Source: Blastomussa wellsi (lineage: Eukaryota > Cnidaria > Anthozoa > Scleractinia > Plerogyridae). Taken from it: a stretch of 64,000 bases of DNA. The position numbers and the translations under genes were made by a program. The notes beneath the pieces were generated by a model. It searched no databases. It saw only the letters and a program-made list of their open reading frames with translations, and was not told where the DNA came from. The stretch lies in contig OX393561.1 in assembly GCA_947652115.1 (NCBI GenBank), forward strand, positions 4,190,605 to 4,254,604. Direction: 5' to 3'. Below, in pieces: positions 22,479 through 34,105 of this stretch; positions within the stretch are counted from its first letter, which is position 1, and each line of letters opens with the position of its first letter.

Positions 22479-25400
22479 TTAATTGCTATCAAATGTAAAA
22501 GGCTTCATAAACGGATACTTCTTCATTTCGTTTGTAACTCTTTCCTTCTGTTCCCTGGTCCATACGATCGAATGCCTTGTAAAGGACGGTGCAGAGTACA
22601 AGATTTTCGAACAAGCAGCAATGTAGTCTTCGCCACAATATACGTCCAGAAAAACGCACATTTTATTCACATTTTCTCGAGGTTTTGAAATAATTTCGTG
22701 ACTGTAAATATCCAGAACTTCATATTTGCCATACTGGTGCAATCTTTGCGCAGACTCGACGTCATCAAAATGTTTAGCAATGATCTCGTCCAATAAAGTT
22801 GAATTGTTTGCCTAAAATTAAGACCAATTAAAACAAAAAATGCTATTGTAAAATGCTATTGCAGTTTATGACTTTATTATCCTTAAATAAATTCAGAAAA
22901 CCAAAATTCACAAAATTGCTAACTAATCATTAAGTATAGACAGGCAGAGAACATTTTGGCAGACTTTATTAACCACCTTTTAACTGACGGTGAGCTCTTG
23001 ACGGGAAAATTTCAATACGGCAAGGCCCAGGTTTGAAATTTTCCCGTAAAGACCGAGCGAGAAAAACAACAATGAGGTGCTGAGTACTAAACCAAAAAGG
23101 AACACGGATGTTTAAAGTGCACCTAACCCAAAAATATTTTTTCACTAAAATAAACCTTTGCACCTTTTGTTTCTCCTTTTTAACAAATTCTAACTATTTA
23201 TATCATTCAAAAGTTACGAAAACTTGTGCATCATTTGTTCCACGACCGAGTCATAAGGGGCTTAGGTCTATTCCTGATATGACGTCACAAACTGATTTGC
23301 ATGCATTTTTACAAAGACTTGATGCGATGCAAATCAGTTTGTGACGTTATATCAGGAATAGACCCAAGCCCCTTATGACTCGGTCGTGGAACAAATGATG
23401 CACAGTTTCTCGTAACTTTTGAATGCTATAAATAGTCAGAATTTGGTGAAAAGGAGAAACGAAAGGAAAATACGTTTCGAACTGGTGCAAAGGTTTCTTT
23501 TTTAGCGAAAATATTTAGGGGTTAGGTGCACTTTAAGGATGGAGAAAATTGAGACGCATTGCAAATGACGAATTAAAAAAAAGGCTATTTTTTTCAAATG
23601 CACAAAGCGTGACGAAGCTCCTTTAATAAGTTGTTTCTATGGCTTAAAAACCCAGCTAAAAGTTTATTCATTAAATGAAATGTTGATCAGTTGTGCGCGC
23701 TTATCTGTTTATTCTCTTGTTCAAACCGCGTATTCCGTCAAAAATGCAATTACTTTTTAGACAAATGGTTACTAAACAGCTCATCAGGTTCGTCTCGTAG
23801 TTGGCCCGTGGGAATTATGGGAGAATAATGCCCTCGTAGCACTTAGCCAAACAGAACGCGCGTTATATCGGCGACAAGCACCAGCCATATATAAAGGAGA
23901 TGAACAAAGATTTCATGTTTTGTCTTTATGCTTTTTCCGCAGACGCGGTAAAGGGAAACACTAAAATCAAAATTGTAGATCTTGTGATTAGCAGGCAGTT
24001 TCAGGATGCTGTCGTTAGCGCTAAATATTAAACGTTAATGCCTGATATGCATGCTGTATGCAACGCGCGGGTCACTTGTACCAGGTTCCGGGGAGGGGAT
24101 ACCTCTTAAAAGTACTCACTAAACTAAAACGTCACAACCGTGTTTACATACTCTCATCTTAACACACCTATCAGCCAATGGAACCTCTTAAAAGTACCCA
24201 TTTTAAGGAACTAAAATGTTACAACCGTGTTTACATACTCTCATCTCAACACACCTATCAACCAATGAGAGCGACCGTAGTAATTAAAACTTACTTTAAA
24301 GCTATCGTCCCTCGCCATGTCCCTCCTATCGAGATGCCGAAGCAACTTCGTGGCAATGTTATCAAACGGGTTCCTGATCACGTGAATGAATTTTAATTGG
24401 GTTTTTAAAGATCTGTGCATTTCGTCCAGAATTTTAAAGTTTTTTGGGTCCCTGAGAATTCGGCTTGTTAATGTTCCCTTCTTGTCTCCCATAACCTGAG
24501 AAAAACGAAATCCATCTGTCAATCAATAAAGTAATCAATCAATCAAACAAACAATCAGCCAACTAGCCAGCCAGCCAACCACTTAACCAACCAGCCAAAT
24601 ATTGACACAGTAACTTTTTATTAAATAAACGCACACATGTGCCTAACACTTCTACGTAAAGTGTGCGTTCGGATTGGTCTATTTGATGTCTTCTGTTTGT
24701 CCTTGGGTAGACCCGGTGAATGTGAATACACGTTCTGGCTACACAAACATTGTGGTCTACCAAATGATGCGATAGGAAGAGGAAAGGGTGGTAAGGTCGT
24801 TAGTCTCTGAACCTAAATTCAGTGCAATTATTATTCATACATTTTGTTTCCTTACCGTTATTTTGTCTTTGTACGTTCCCTGCCATTGTCCAGGCACATT
24901 GTAGGAATAAGAATGACCTCGAGAATATAACGCCGCGCGATTTCCAAACATGGCTTGAAAACGTGAACTTGAATGAAGATTAAAGAAAAGGTGCATCTTC
25001 GCATCTGTATAGCGTGTTTTATAATATTCCCATTTAATAATCGCCCTAAATTCATGTGGGCATATTATCTCTGAATGAGCATCTAAAATGGCGCCGATGA
25101 GGCTATGGCCACTACGCGCATGTCCAACAAATAACAAAAATGTTTGGACGCCATTGTACAACGTTCTGAGTCTCTCCGCGAGATCCCCTTCAGGATAATC
25201 ACCTAAAAATAAAACAAAATGGAATGTAACTGAATGATGGAATAATATTGGGTTGGATGAAATATCTTCGGAAGTCCTAACTATGTAACTTGAAAACCGA
25301 TTATGCTTCCTCCGGTCTGAATAGAGTTAAATGCAACTGAAAAAAAAATTAATAATGCGCATTTGATTGGGAAATCCTAATTTTGCGTTTTTGCCTCCAA

Positions 25401-25880
25401 AATCCGTGCTCTATTAGGAAATGCGGATTTGAAATTGCAAATTAGGGAATGCGTTCGACTTTCTGACTAAATAAAAAACAATAGGAATAAGTGATACAAT
25501 GTAAAGTTACTTTCATGCACTTCCTTTGAAATGGCTAGAAAATCAAACCTTGGTAAAACTTCTCGTTCCTGGCCGCAATGGCCTCCATTGTTTTCGAATA
25601 AAATTTGATGGAGGTTGTAGAATATAATATCATGATAATTTAATACTAATCTTAAAGCCTAAGATTTGCGAAGATAAACTTTTGATTAACACCCCGGCCG
25701 CATGACACTGATAATAAAAAGATCAATTTGACCCACGCATTACTAACCACTTCTTTGAGGAGGACTGTACTGAAAGAAGCCTTCGGTTTGATTAGCATAT
25801 GGCTTGGTAAAGATCAGCAAAACTGCTAGCAACATCAACAGTGCAGTTACCGTCGCACCATAGATTTGCAAGAATCTCAT
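22479..25880 (-). CDS. Type II membrane sulfotransferase-like protein (paralogue 1)
   Basis: Coding order on the minus strand: 25880-25748, 25202-24856, 24495-24295, 22811-22479. Intron phases are 1, 0, 0, giving 337 residues. Residues about 8-24 form an N-terminal signal anchor (TVTALLMLLAVLLIF), which suggests a Golgi type II protein. A P-loop for the 5'-phosphosulfate of PAPS is seen as GHARSGHSLIGAIL (71-84), and a 3'-phosphate binding segment as FIHVIRNPFDNIAT (196-209). Together these define the PAPS-dependent sulfotransferase fold. The acceptor is unknown; the sequence is not close to the heparan sulfate 3-O-enzyme in this window. A minus-strand splice acceptor just upstream of the ATG (near 25909) indicates a 5' UTR intron. 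A paralogue with identical internal exon sizes lies divergently at 29563. TTTATT at about 22452 could be its polyadenylation signal read on the minus strand. Confidence 0.82.
23112..23536. mobile_element. Long foldback element in sulfotransferase intron 3
   Basis: The ends are TTAAAGTGCACCTAACCC and its inverse (GGGTTAGGTGCACTTTAA, with one or two differences). The arms of about 190-200 bases remain complementary almost to the centre near 23300-23320, for example CATCATTTGTTCCACGACCG against CGGTCGTGGAACAAATGATG. Such a nearly complete palindrome is a MITE or foldback transposon. It has no coding capacity and lies between 22811 and 24295 of the host gene. Confidence 0.8.
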
Positions 25881-28800
25881 CACGGAAGAGTTATCAAACC
25901 GGGCAAACCTATAATCTACACAAAATAAAACAAGTCTGAATATTATTACACAAATATTGCAGGAGCTCTTTCATGGATGACAAATATTGAAAAGCTTATA
26001 CACCTTATTCCAAAATGTACGCTAATTTATGCACGTACAATTTATGAGCTTAAAAAGGATATTAAGAAAAAAGAATATTAAGATGGTACCCATTTTGGAA
26101 TAAGGTTTATCCTATTTTTATGTTTGTCTTTTGCAATTGTTCTCAATCTTTCGCATTCGAAGTCGTCTTTGATTCTTCTCAGTTTATTGTTACATCGTTG
26201 CTATAACAATAATGGTTGACTTTTCTCGCAGTTTCAACTTTTCTGCGGTCCACTGAATGCCTCTGAGCCTCGGGCGATGCGTGTACATCCGAAGAAAAAC
26301 TTACTAAATGGAATACATGAAATTCTGTTTCGGACCGGAAATCCAGAGGTCGGTCAGTGTTTCATGTGTGATTTCTGGTCAGCAAGAAATGTTTTTTTTT
26401 TCTAGAAATCTGGTGGGCAGGATATTGTTTCCCTTCCCAGTGCTCTTTTCTTTGTAACATTTTTTGTTCTTTCTTTAATCTTTAATAGAGCCGTGTAAGA
26501 ATATTTTCTCCATTTGTGACAAGCGCTCGCGGGAACATTTTTTTTCCAAAATAACCCCCTCCCCCCTCCCCCCTCAAAAGTTAAGTGATCGGCTCTTGTC
26601 AGTCATGCGATTTATTGTTATCACGAGGCCAGAAGTTAGAATATGCAAGCCATGCAAGTGACTTGATGTTGATATTTTTTCGTTCTGAATTTACAACGGC
26701 CTACAGAGTATTTTCACACACTTGCCAAGCGGCCATATTGGATTGCTTAAACAAAAGCTGATATTTTGATAACTATAGAATTCAATAGACCTTATTCGTG
26801 ATAGCCGGCATGTTTGTTTTCACCTTGTAATGCAAATTAGGCACGTGATTTGTGAAGGGGCAAACAAGCCTAAATCGACAAATTCTGCTGGTTTCTTATC
26901 GTGCATGATAATTTTCTTTTTAGCCATGCTTTGGTTTCTATTTTGTGGTTTTAATATTCTAATTTTAACGCAATTTTGGCACTTTATAAAAAAGAAAACG
27001 ATTTGCGTAGTTAACAAGTCAAAGTATTGAGTAACTATTTCAAACTAACCTTATAATCAAATCATTATTCCATAACTTGGCTCTCAAATGTGGCTTTACC
27101 GCAGATACTTCACTATTTAGACCGACCGATCATCATTTCAAGGCGGCTATCGTGTATATTGCCTATTCCCGGAGGATTGTTTTGGGACACCAATATGGCC
27201 GCCGTGACGTCATGTGAAAACACTCTATAAGTCTCGCTTATTTCACAGAAAATGTGAATCAATGAATGCAACAATGGACATTTCATATTGCTTATTACAG
27301 AGACACCAAAGAATGCCTATTTACAGCAAGCGGTAAGCGCGCGATCATGATGTGGAACTTGGCGGAGGTTGAGCAGTATTATTTTAAAAGTGAAATCGAT
27401 AGAGATCGATAGAGAATATGTTGAATCTGCAAGTCTGCACTCTGCATGTGTCGCACACCGTTAATAAGTCTTATCAAGGCCAGGAGATATCAGCAAACGG
27501 CTGAAAATGCTGTTCGTGGCGATTTGTATTTCGACAAAACTGAAGTGCATTCCCAGAAAATCTACTCCTACCTCTAGTGTCTACAAGTTAAGGACTGTTT
27601 ATAAGTTACAGCACGTAACGTGGGCTCAGACGTGCCTGTTTTCCACTCATCTCTATAACTTATAATTGACAAACTGTCAACTTTATCATTTTTATCAACT
27701 TATAATTGTATTGTTGTTGCTTATTCACATGTTTGAAAGAAGCCACTACCTTTAAAATTTACACATTCTGTTCATATATTTCAGTCATGCATAACTTGAC
27801 AAGAGTGACAACAGAATGGATTAATACTGTTGCATTTACAGAATTTACACAAGAAGACAGTTCAATAATCTGTTTTGTTTACTTGACCGTCCAGCTCTAT
27901 AACTAATATTGACAAAGTAAAGTAGCTGATTTGCCTTTATTGGCCTTTACACAGATGTCCTGGGGAAAGACGTCCCATTCACATGTACGCATTGCGGACC
28001 TATTTTTAATTAAGGACATCTTTGTAAAATAATTAGTTATCAAGCATCAGTGCATTTTGCTTCTTGAATTATTCTAATAAAAAAGACAAAATGAAAGATA
28101 GAAAGCATTCATGGAACAAAATTTATTATATCAAATGTTGAATGAAGATTTCCGGCTCTGAGACTGAAACGGCAGCATTCAAATCAGGTTGAACACTCGA
28201 AGAGAAATTTCTTATCGTCCCACACCCAATATTATTCTAAATTCATAGCAGTTCAGTAATTTGTATATACACTAATTGTGTTTACAATGGCAGACGAAAG
28301 GGTTAAGATTCTGAACTTCGCAAACAGTTCTTTGCTTCAATCAAAACAAAGCTAACATTTCTGCGAGTTGTGCCAACAACCTTCTCGGCTTCAGAGAAAA
28401 AAAGGCGAAAGAGAAAACCAAAAAAAGTGGTGATAGGAATGGATATTAATATCTCTGTTTAAAGGAGCTGCAACTACTTATGTATGCCATTTGTAATGAC
28501 TGGTGCAATTCCTGATCAAGAATTACTTGCAGTAAACGGGTAAAATTAATATTCACATTTGTCCACTTTTAAAAAAGAAAATGAATTCTTACCTTATAAC
28601 TGGATGGCTTTCTCGGGTGGAATTTTCGGCAAATTGTTTCAACCAGAATTCTAAAATGAAAACCTTTAACTGTATCCCGGTTTGATTGAAAATGTTGATT
28701 TCATTCAAATGTAAATTATGCCATACCATACAGTTATTCTTTTTCAAAGGAACTTAAAAATAAGACGCTGAACAATTCTTAACCTTCATTGTTTTTTCTT

Positions 28801-29562
28801 ATACTTTCCATTTATATGAATAGAGACGAGAATCGGCAGTTTTCAAAGTTTCAAAGAATTGCTATAGCAACGAAGACACTGAAATTATTGACATATATTG
28901 CTATACCTCTTATTAGAAACTTATTTAGAGACCTATCAGACAAACGTTGTTGTTGTTTCTTGATTGGTGATTATCATTGGCTTACGAATGGAGCTCCCGT
29001 GAACGCGCGCAGTTTTAAGAAATTAATTAACGAAAGGATACAACTTGCTTCTCTTATAATCTCTGCGGGTTTATTGAACAAAGCGACTTTCTTATTAAAT
29101 ATTTGCATGGAATTTTTAGATTACCAGGTAACTCGAGTAAGATTAAGATGAATATACCCAGCAATTAACAAGCAGAAGATTTCATGTTTACCTTGTCATT
29201 CCTGAAAAAGGAATATAATTTCAAGCGAGTCTGTCCTGAGCAGAGTAGGCGGTCATCAGTCAACATTAGATTTTTGTCAGGACTTTTTCATTTGCCTTTA
29301 ATAGGTGTTTGACGATACTTTAGTCCAAAACATTATCAGGATTTCAAACATCCAGCGGCACCGCTATAGCAAAACATGGGTCAAGTACCCCCACCCCCTC
29401 CCTCCTTAACAAGGCATGATGTCACTTGCGCGTTTCGCTGGTCCTGCCAACGTAATGTCTGGGAGTGATCACGTGATCCCACAGGGTTCTAGGTTTACAG
29501 TAAGCATTGATCTAAAGGCGTCTAATGATTCTCATTTTCACCTTGCAGATTTCGAAGAGACA
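25881..29562. other. Region between the divergent sulfotransferase-like genes
   Basis: This 3.7 kb should contain both promoters and the 5' UTR exons of the two genes. No TATA box can be assigned with confidence. An open frame of 120 codons at 28789-29151 (+) has no recognisable domain and is not supported as a gene. A cytosine-rich stretch (CCCCCTCCCCCCTCCCCCC) lies near 26555-26573. Confidence 0.5.
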
Positions 29563-32288
29563 ATGCGTTATAAGGTTTTTAAAGGTGTGGTATTGGTTAT
29601 TGGAATTGCGCTATATTTCCTTCTCTGGAACCAACTTTCCTGTTATAGGTCAAGTCAAGGTGTGGTTATCTCAAATGATTTTACTTGTCATCATAAATAA
29701 AATTTAAGGATTTTGCTTGCCAAACGCCACGATTCGGTTACCGGCCTGGGCATGATTATGTGGCTGTATACAACAAGCCAATTCACCGGTCCTAGTCCTA
29801 TGATTACTTTAATTTTGAATTTGTTGGATTCGCTCCGACGAAGGGCTAACGCTCGGACGATTTCAAACTTTAAGTCTTGCGATGCGAGAGAAACTTTCGA
29901 AGTAAAGCAAAAGGATGAAATGACTCTTTTTCTTATTTTGACGTGTTATAAGGAATGAAAGAACGAATGAATGCTTAAGCTAAGAAGCAAATATCTTTCT
30001 GGAGGGACACCGATTATGTCTGAGAAAAGGACCCGATTATGAATCGTAAATGCAATAAATGTAGTCGCCATTTTGCGACTAAACCTGAATTTTTAGTCGC
30101 CACGGATCAAATTTTAGTCTTTCCTTTTTCAGGTACGCAGTATACAAATCCACCAACTCTGAATACGGGAATATACGACAAGGTCAAGATTTTACTACTT
30201 TTTATTGGATACAACAGAAGTCGGCACACTTTGTTGGCTTCGCTGTTAGATGCTCATCCGAATATGATTATTGCTAACGACTTCAATATTCTGAAGGAAT
30301 GGATAACCAACCCTTTGTTGTCTGAGAGACAGAAATATTACATCTACGAACTGCTTCTGGCAAAATCTCGCTATGACGTCATGTTCGGCGTGCGTTCGCG
30401 CTTGGTGGATGGAAAGCCCGTTCAGTATCATTACAACATCAAGGGCCAGTGGCAAGGGCAATTCAATAATAGCATTCAGGTGGGTTGCGCTTATGTGACA
30501 ATTCTTGAAGAAATAGCGCGACTTAGTCAATGTGTAAGGGGAATTACGGAATTACGATGATGATGGGGGTGGTGGTGGTAACGTCGACGACGACGACGAA
30601 ACAACCCTAAAAGTAATTGGAAGTTCATATAGGCATGCCTCGCGTGACGGAGTATCGGTTTTGACAACATAGCCATGACTCTCCCTCAGGCTTCTACATC
30701 TGCCCTTGCATTGGCATCAATTTATCGATCAGAATCTCTCTTTCATGCAGGTGATTGGAGACAAAAAAGCAGCTCAAGCCTCAGAAATTTTACTTGGAGG
30801 AAAAGGAAGGGAAGCTGTGAAGAAACTGGAGCATAAACTTGGAGTAACGCTCAAGTTTATTCACGTTATAAGAAATCCGTTTGATAACATCGCAACCATG
30901 GCTTTGCGACTAGCAAGACTCAAGACAAATTCAGCACAAGCAGATCTACAGGTCAGCATCAAACACATTTAGCTAAGTTGTCTTTGCAATTAATTGGTTT
31001 TCGTTTTAATAGTAGGTACGATAGAGAAATAACACGATGTTCCAGAGCAAGGGTCGATTGTTTCAGCAATATGACAATGACGATCGAACATCGTGTCAGA
31101 GCATGATGTTATTTATGTCTTTGCATTGACCTATTGTACTGTGTAGTTGACGTGCACATATATTTTTTTTAATCTGAAGGTGGTCTGTAATGACTTATAT
31201 AGCAGTCAATAATGTGAATGAACTCTTGGAGAACACATTTCCCCCTCCGCTCCCCTTTTCCGCTACCTGTCGGATCATTTATACTCATCATCATCTTTAT
31301 TTATTTAAACCCGGTAAAATACAACAGACAATGATAATTTAATATAAAAGCTACAACTTATTATGACAAACTACATATACAGATTAATCTTCTAATTGTT
31401 AATTAATCTTTAATTGTCTTTCGCTTCTCAGTCGTAGGGCGCCCTTTCCGGCCCTCATTTGCTGAAATTGATATTTACCATTGACATTGTCAACAATTTG
31501 CTTCAGTTTGATTTTCAGTAAAATTGCCACGGTAGTTAAGTCGCCAAGAAATTTTTTTTACATAAAGGCATCTTCAATCTAGTGCGACCCCACACAGAGA
31601 AATGTATCGGTCTAAATATTTTTACCGTTTCTGTCTTTGAAGGCCTTCATTTAGAGATTTGCAGCAAACGATTCTAATAAGATATTAGACATCTATAACA
31701 ATGAAATTTGAAACAGTACCTTGCTTGAATTTAATGTAACAAAGCGTGTTTAAATATAAATTATGCTGATGGTGCTGCTAGCGCTAATGATGATGATGAT
31801 GATGATGATGACAGTTACGATGACGATGACGTTGACGATGACGATGACGATGGCGATGGCGATGACGGTGAACTTCCAAAACCAAATTTATCTTTGACAA
31901 CATTTTTCTTTCGGATTACTTTCGTTGAACCATGACTCGATTGTTATTGAAATTTCAGTGCAATTGTACAAAAGAGATGGACACCAGAATAGCGGAGTAC
32001 AGTCAGCAAGCCCGAGGGAGTGCCGAAGTAAAGAACAACTTTCTAGGTCGTGTGCACGATGTACACAGTGTGGATCTCATAACAAGCACACAAGAGACCC
32101 TCACGAAAATTTGCGACTTCTTGGAGATCACGTGCACACGAGAATACCTTGACGACTGCGCTTCAATTATAGACCCAGTCCCTTCTAGGATGCGAAACTT
32201 TGTTGAGTGGAATGAGCATCAACTGAACAAGGTTCAAAACTTAATAAAACAATATTCATTTCTCAGACAATACTCGTTTGAATATTGA
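29563..32288 (+). CDS. Type II membrane sulfotransferase-like protein (paralogue 2)
   Basis: Exons: 29563-29659, 30133-30479, 30751-30951, 31959-32288. Phases are 1, 0, 0, giving 324 residues. Internal exons of 347 and 201 bases are exactly the sizes found in the paralogue at 22479-25880. Residues about 8-22 (GVVLVIGIALYFLLW) form a signal anchor. The P-loop region reads GYNRSRHTLLASLL (58-71), and the 3'-phosphate segment FIHVIRNPFDNIAT (184-197) is identical to the paralogue. The P-loop has Arg where the paralogue has the usual Gly (RSRH versus RSGH), which might weaken PAPS binding. A splice acceptor ends at 29548, so there is a 5' UTR intron. The ATG at 29563 was chosen because it starts the membrane anchor, as in the paralogue. 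The acceptor substrate is unknown. Confidence 0.8.
29827..29859 (+). repeat. Penelope-like hammerhead-region fragment in intron
   Basis: GATTCGCTCCGACGAAGGGC followed by TAACGCTCGGACG matches the hammerhead-like core of the three Penelope-like copies at 33.6, 39.0 and 44.5 kb, but in plus orientation and with GAAA changed to GGAC. It is a small orphan fragment inside intron 1 of the sulfotransferase-like gene. Confidence 0.6.
31285..31450. repeat. Probable retroelement 3' tail
   Basis: CTTTATTTATTTAAACCCGG followed by a low-complexity A/T-rich body and CGTAGGGCGCCCTTTCCGG resembles the 3' end of a minus-strand LINE or SINE. It lies in intron 3 of the sulfotransferase-like gene. The family is not identified. 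Confidence 0.35.
31785..31870. repeat. GAT/GAC microsatellite
   Basis: A run of GATGAT triplets grades into GATGAC and GATGGC hexamers within intron 3 of the sulfotransferase-like gene. Confidence 0.8.
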
Positions 32289-32393
32289 ATATACAGTTCA
32301 GCTAGAACTGCTACCATCGTCGGTGTGCTTTTATCTGAGAGTTTTTTCTAGTCGACTGTGAGTCGAAGTCAAATTAAAAAGAGATATCGAGGC

Positions 32394-32399
32394 AATAAA
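32394..32399 (+). terminator. Candidate polyadenylation signal of sulfotransferase paralogue 2
   Basis: AATAAA lies 106 bases after the stop codon at 32288 and is the first canonical hexamer downstream. Confidence 0.5.
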
Positions 32400-33549
32400 G
32401 CAGTACAACCTAAATGCTACCTGTGAAATATAGAATGTATATTTACTAATTACTAAAGTAATTTGAGAAACGCTGTGTTTATGAATCTTGAATCTTGAAC
32501 GATCTCAAAAGGTATCGGCCAAGCTTTGTTCTAATTTCTCTAAAAACTAATTAATTCATTTACAATGATCTTTCAGAAAGCTAAAAAAGGGAATACTTGA
32601 ATCGTATATCTTTTGTTGCGTCTTGTAAATCCCGTATAGTGATTGATCCGTTGACTCTGTTGCCCTAAATAACATTTTAATTATTCCACTTTCACGCGGG
32701 AAATTTAGTTTTGCGTCCCCGTGTCATTAACATTTGACGTTGAGACTATTGAACTTTACTTTACGAAATCAACGACTCATTCGAATTTCCACATCTTCGA
32801 TAATACACTTTGTTTGGCCCCAAAAATTTTGCATAAGCATTGTCTTCAGTTTCTGGGTTTTACCTCGGTGTAAAATCCTGTGACTTTTTTCTTTGGTTTT
32901 GAGCTATTGTTTCAATTGTTCTATATTGTCAGTTGGAGTATTTACTTTTTGCCGTCTTCCCCTTTCCTTTTTCCAAAGCATTCAAATATATGTTTTGCTA
33001 TTAGTTTTTTGTATTTTAGCGCTTCGGCTAGGGGTGTTTAATTAGAAGCATGAATATTTTGTTAGGTGACATTCTGCTTATTTTTATTCTATATTCTTTT
33101 TCCAAATGATCTAGTAACGAACATCGTTTTTGTAAGCAGGGCATATATTTAGAAAATGGTATTCGTCCACCATTTATATTTTATAGATTGGGCAATTTTC
33201 TTTCTGCAGGTTTCTTGAACGGTCTCGAATAACGTCCTGTCTCTATGGCTAATTTGTGATTGCTAAGTCGCAGTTTAATTTTATTAGAGCTATTCTGTGT
33301 CGTGTATTGGTAACCTGATATAGGTAGTCTTCACATTTGTAATTGTTTATCGTTTTATGGTGCCTCCATTGAATACTCTCCTCTCTATCAAAGTGAAAAT
33401 AGCTAACAAGATTTAAATGTCTTTGTGCAGTTTATTTGTGTAGTTTGTGCCCAAGTTTCATGTACACAAACAATGAAGGTCTTATCTCAAATTTGCAAGC
33501 AAATAACATGTAGTCTAGCAGGCTCAAAGATGGATTGTGTCTTGTATAG
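32400..33549. other. Intergenic, no gene recognised
   Basis: T-rich sequence with no supported coding frame. It may include the far 3' flank of an older retroelement, but I cannot identify one. Confidence 0.45.
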
Positions 33550-33594
<45 letters not shown>

Positions 33595-34105
33595 GTATAA
33601 CAATATAATTTGGTTTTATCAACTGGGTTGATAATGTCAATTGGCCACCGTAAAGAGATTCAAGAGCTGACGTTTCGAGCGTTAGCCCTTCGTCGGAGCG
33701 AATCAAGGAATTGTGCGTCGTGTGTCTTTATATACAGAAAGATGGAGCTTCGCTATTGGCTGGTGCCTGGTAACGAGAAAACTTCGGAATAAATTAGTTA
33801 AATGAAAAGCGTTCGTTGATACCGTGAGGATTAAGAGTGCCGATTTGAAAAATAAATTTTTGTTCTAGAGTTTTACGGCTTTCCGTGTTTCCTTGGTGAA
33901 GGGAAAGGCCGCAGACTGCCATATGTTGCTTAGAATGATTTGGGAGATTGAAGTGTCTCGCGACCGGTTTCGATGCATTTTTGTCGTCTTTCTCGTAGAG
34001 ACGTAGAGATAGCCTCCCTACCCCTAATTCTTCATCCAGTTCACTTGTTTTAACCAAGACACTTCCAAGAGTGTAGTTTATACGTAGAGGAAAACAGGCG
34101 TTCAC
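33550..34105 (-). mobile_element. Penelope-like retroelement 3' end, copy 1
   Basis: The minus-strand frame 34105 to 33794 encodes the C-terminal part of the GIY-YIG endonuclease region: RHFNLPNHSKQHMAVCGLS, ESRKTLEQKFIFQIGTLNPH and GINERFSFN, then a stop. The non-coding 3' part (33793 down to 33550) contains a hammerhead-like motif and ends ACTTACCCCCTCT. The reverse transcriptase and the GIY and YIG residues are missing, so the copy is 5'-truncated. Copies 2 (38864-39104) and 3 (44416-45103) share the 3' region. Confidence 0.8.
33657..33704 (-). ncRNA. Hammerhead-ribozyme-like motif in Penelope copy 1
   Basis: Read on the minus strand: stem I 5' side GATTC-GCT, core CCGACGA, stem II GGGC-TAAC-GCTC, GAAA, then C-GTC, and stem I 3' side AGC-TCTT-GAATC. 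The two stem I strands pair in two blocks around an internal loop. Departures from the consensus are C for U at the second core base, an extra A before stem II, and a stem III too short to close alone. Hammerheads with very short stem III are known from retroelements and may act as dimers. Activity is not shown. Confidence 0.5.

Noticed and set aside
28789..29151. A 120-codon plus-strand frame between the sulfotransferase-like genes
   Set aside because: No domain, no start or splice context, and AT-rich codons; length alone is not enough.
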